From Clusia tigrina (Eukaryota; Arthropoda; Insecta; Diptera; Clusiidae), in the NCBI GenBank assembly GCA_920105625.2, contig OV050031.1, forward strand, positions 81,229,995 to 81,293,994: 64,000 nt of DNA, read 5' to 3'. Under the pieces are notes generated by a model. The model worked only from the letters and a program-made list of their open reading frames with translations, searched no databases and was not told where the DNA came from. Numbering within the stretch: position 1 is the stretch's first letter; each line of letters starts with the position of its first letter. Positions 63,751 to 64,000 of this stretch are shown here, piece by piece. The position numbers and the translations under genes were made by a program.

Positions 63751-64000
63751 CTACGCCAATCGACAGCGGCAGCGACTGAGACGCCTACAGAGACGCTGAC
63801 AGAGGTTGCGACGCCGACTGAGACGCCGACTGAGGCAGATAGGGGTAGATATATGCACAGAGAAAGCAGCAGACCTCCTAATCGACAGCGGCAGCGACTG
63901 ACACGCCTACAGAGACGCTGACAGAAGCTGCGACGCCGACTGAGTCAGATAGGGGTAGATATAGGCATAGAGAAGGTAGCAGACCACCCCAATCGACAGC

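Larger units (their letters stand above)
1..64000 (+). repeat. Tandem satellite array, 110/122-bp monomer, whole window
   Basis: Every part of the window I read is made of one monomer family in a single orientation. A monomer reads, in order: a C-run of usually 5-6 bases; aatcgacagcggcagcgact; a 12-mer-like middle part (gagacgcctacaga, then gacgctgacagaggctgc); one or more copies of gacgccgactga; ggcagataggggtagata; and taggcatagagaaggcagca. The unit is 110 bp with one 12-mer and 122 bp with two. No unique spacer, inverted segment, transposon terminus, tRNA or rRNA motif was seen, and both window edges lie inside the array. A bacterial, archaeal or viral origin is very unlikely at this length without a gene. 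The array is most like eukaryotic heterochromatic satellite DNA. The chromosomal position (centromere, knob, subtelomere) cannot be told from the sequence. Confidence 0.97.
43001..64000 (+). repeat. Zone C: 22-bp-deleted divergent monomer and kb-scale duplications
   Basis: This zone contains seven copies of a divergent monomer with gagccagagacgcccaca (junctions at 47101, 51771, 54502, 54958, 57401, 59252, 59702). It also contains paired blocks at offsets 4560/4669, 4744/4750, 4944, 6932 and 7222 bp. Neither the zone A markers nor the agcgggaac cassette was seen beyond about 43.0 kb. The last kilobase (about 63.0-64.0 kb) consists of monomers close to the consensus and continues past the window edge. 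Confidence 0.8.

Noticed and set aside
1..64000. CRISPR array
   Set aside because: The periodic unit has no alternation of constant repeat and unique spacer; the whole 110-122 bp is repeated, the period is far too long, and no cas-like gene is present.
1..64000. Telomeric repeat, because of ataggggtag once per monomer
   Set aside because: The G-run motif occurs once per about 110 bp within a longer unit and is not a tandem 5-8 bp telomere repeat.
1..64000. Ribosomal DNA intergenic spacer sub-repeats
   Set aside because: No rRNA sequence is found in 64 kb, and spacer sub-repeat arrays are normally much shorter and bordered by rRNA genes within this distance.
1..64000. CENP-B box or another known centromere-protein motif
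   Set aside because: I looked for a match to the CENP-B box core (ttcg with cggga spacing) on both strands of the consensus and saw none. A centromeric role stays possible but unsupported by motif.
1..64000. Transposable element remnants or long terminal repeats bordering the kb-scale blocks
   Set aside because: Block edges fall inside ordinary monomers with no target-site duplications, terminal inverted repeats, primer-binding sites or polypurine tracts that stand out from the repeat.
1..64000. Inverted repeats or palindromic hairpins within the monomer
   Set aside because: Only short self-complementary words (such as ctgcag, gacgtc, atgcat) are visible. I found no stem longer than about 6 bp by eye.

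Overview
The whole 64,000-base window is one uninterrupted tandem satellite array. I see no protein-coding gene, RNA gene, transposon or unique (non-satellite) sequence, and the array runs off both edges. Every monomer I read lies in the same orientation (head to tail). The basic unit is about 110 bp, or 122, 134 or 146 bp when it carries extra copies of an internal 12-mer, so the window holds roughly 550-580 monomers (estimated from length, not counted). A hand-made consensus of the 110-bp unit has about 33 A, 29 C, 37 G and 11 T: about 60% GC, with a strong A-over-T strand asymmetry. An array this long and gene-free points to nuclear heterochromatin of a eukaryote (centromeric, pericentromeric, knob-like or subtelomeric). 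I do not recognise the satellite family and cannot name the species.

The structure is nested on at least four scales. (1) About half of each monomer is a degenerate array of a 12-mer close to cgccgactgaga. (2) One copy of that 12-mer contracts and expands (1 to 5 copies). (3) Monomers carry linked sets of variants that follow each other in recurring orders, giving higher-order repeats (HORs) from about 0.6 to several kb. (4) Kilobase blocks are duplicated at measurable offsets (671, 3464, 3965, 4560/4669, 4744/4750, 4944, 6932, 7205-7540, 7222, 8311, 11364 bp). The offsets change in steps that equal 12-mers (12, 35/36 bp), a C-run base (1 bp) or whole monomers (109, 112, 231, 465, 531 bp).

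Regional layout. Zone A (about 1-28.3 kb) holds repeated copies of a 2-2.4 kb HOR, marked by three private monomer types: one with gagccaccaatcg, one lacking 12 bp of the AT-rich segment, and a half-monomer fusion. Zone B (about 28.3-43 kb) is marked by a monomer with an A-run (cataaaaaaggc) and by a 671-bp tandem duplication. Zone C (about 43-64 kb) is marked by a divergent monomer that lost 22 bp around the C-run. That monomer shares many derived bases with the zone A marker and so looks descended from the same lineage. A six-monomer cassette (marker agcgggaac) runs through zones A and B.

Long open frames exist on the minus strand in all three phases, the longest 467 codons at 187-1590. They are best explained by the scarcity of A on that strand, by only one stop trinucleotide per monomer, and by a monomer length that is not a multiple of 3. 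I do not annotate them as genes. The interest of the window lies in its record of satellite turnover: slippage, unequal exchange, template switching and regional homogenisation can all be read directly.
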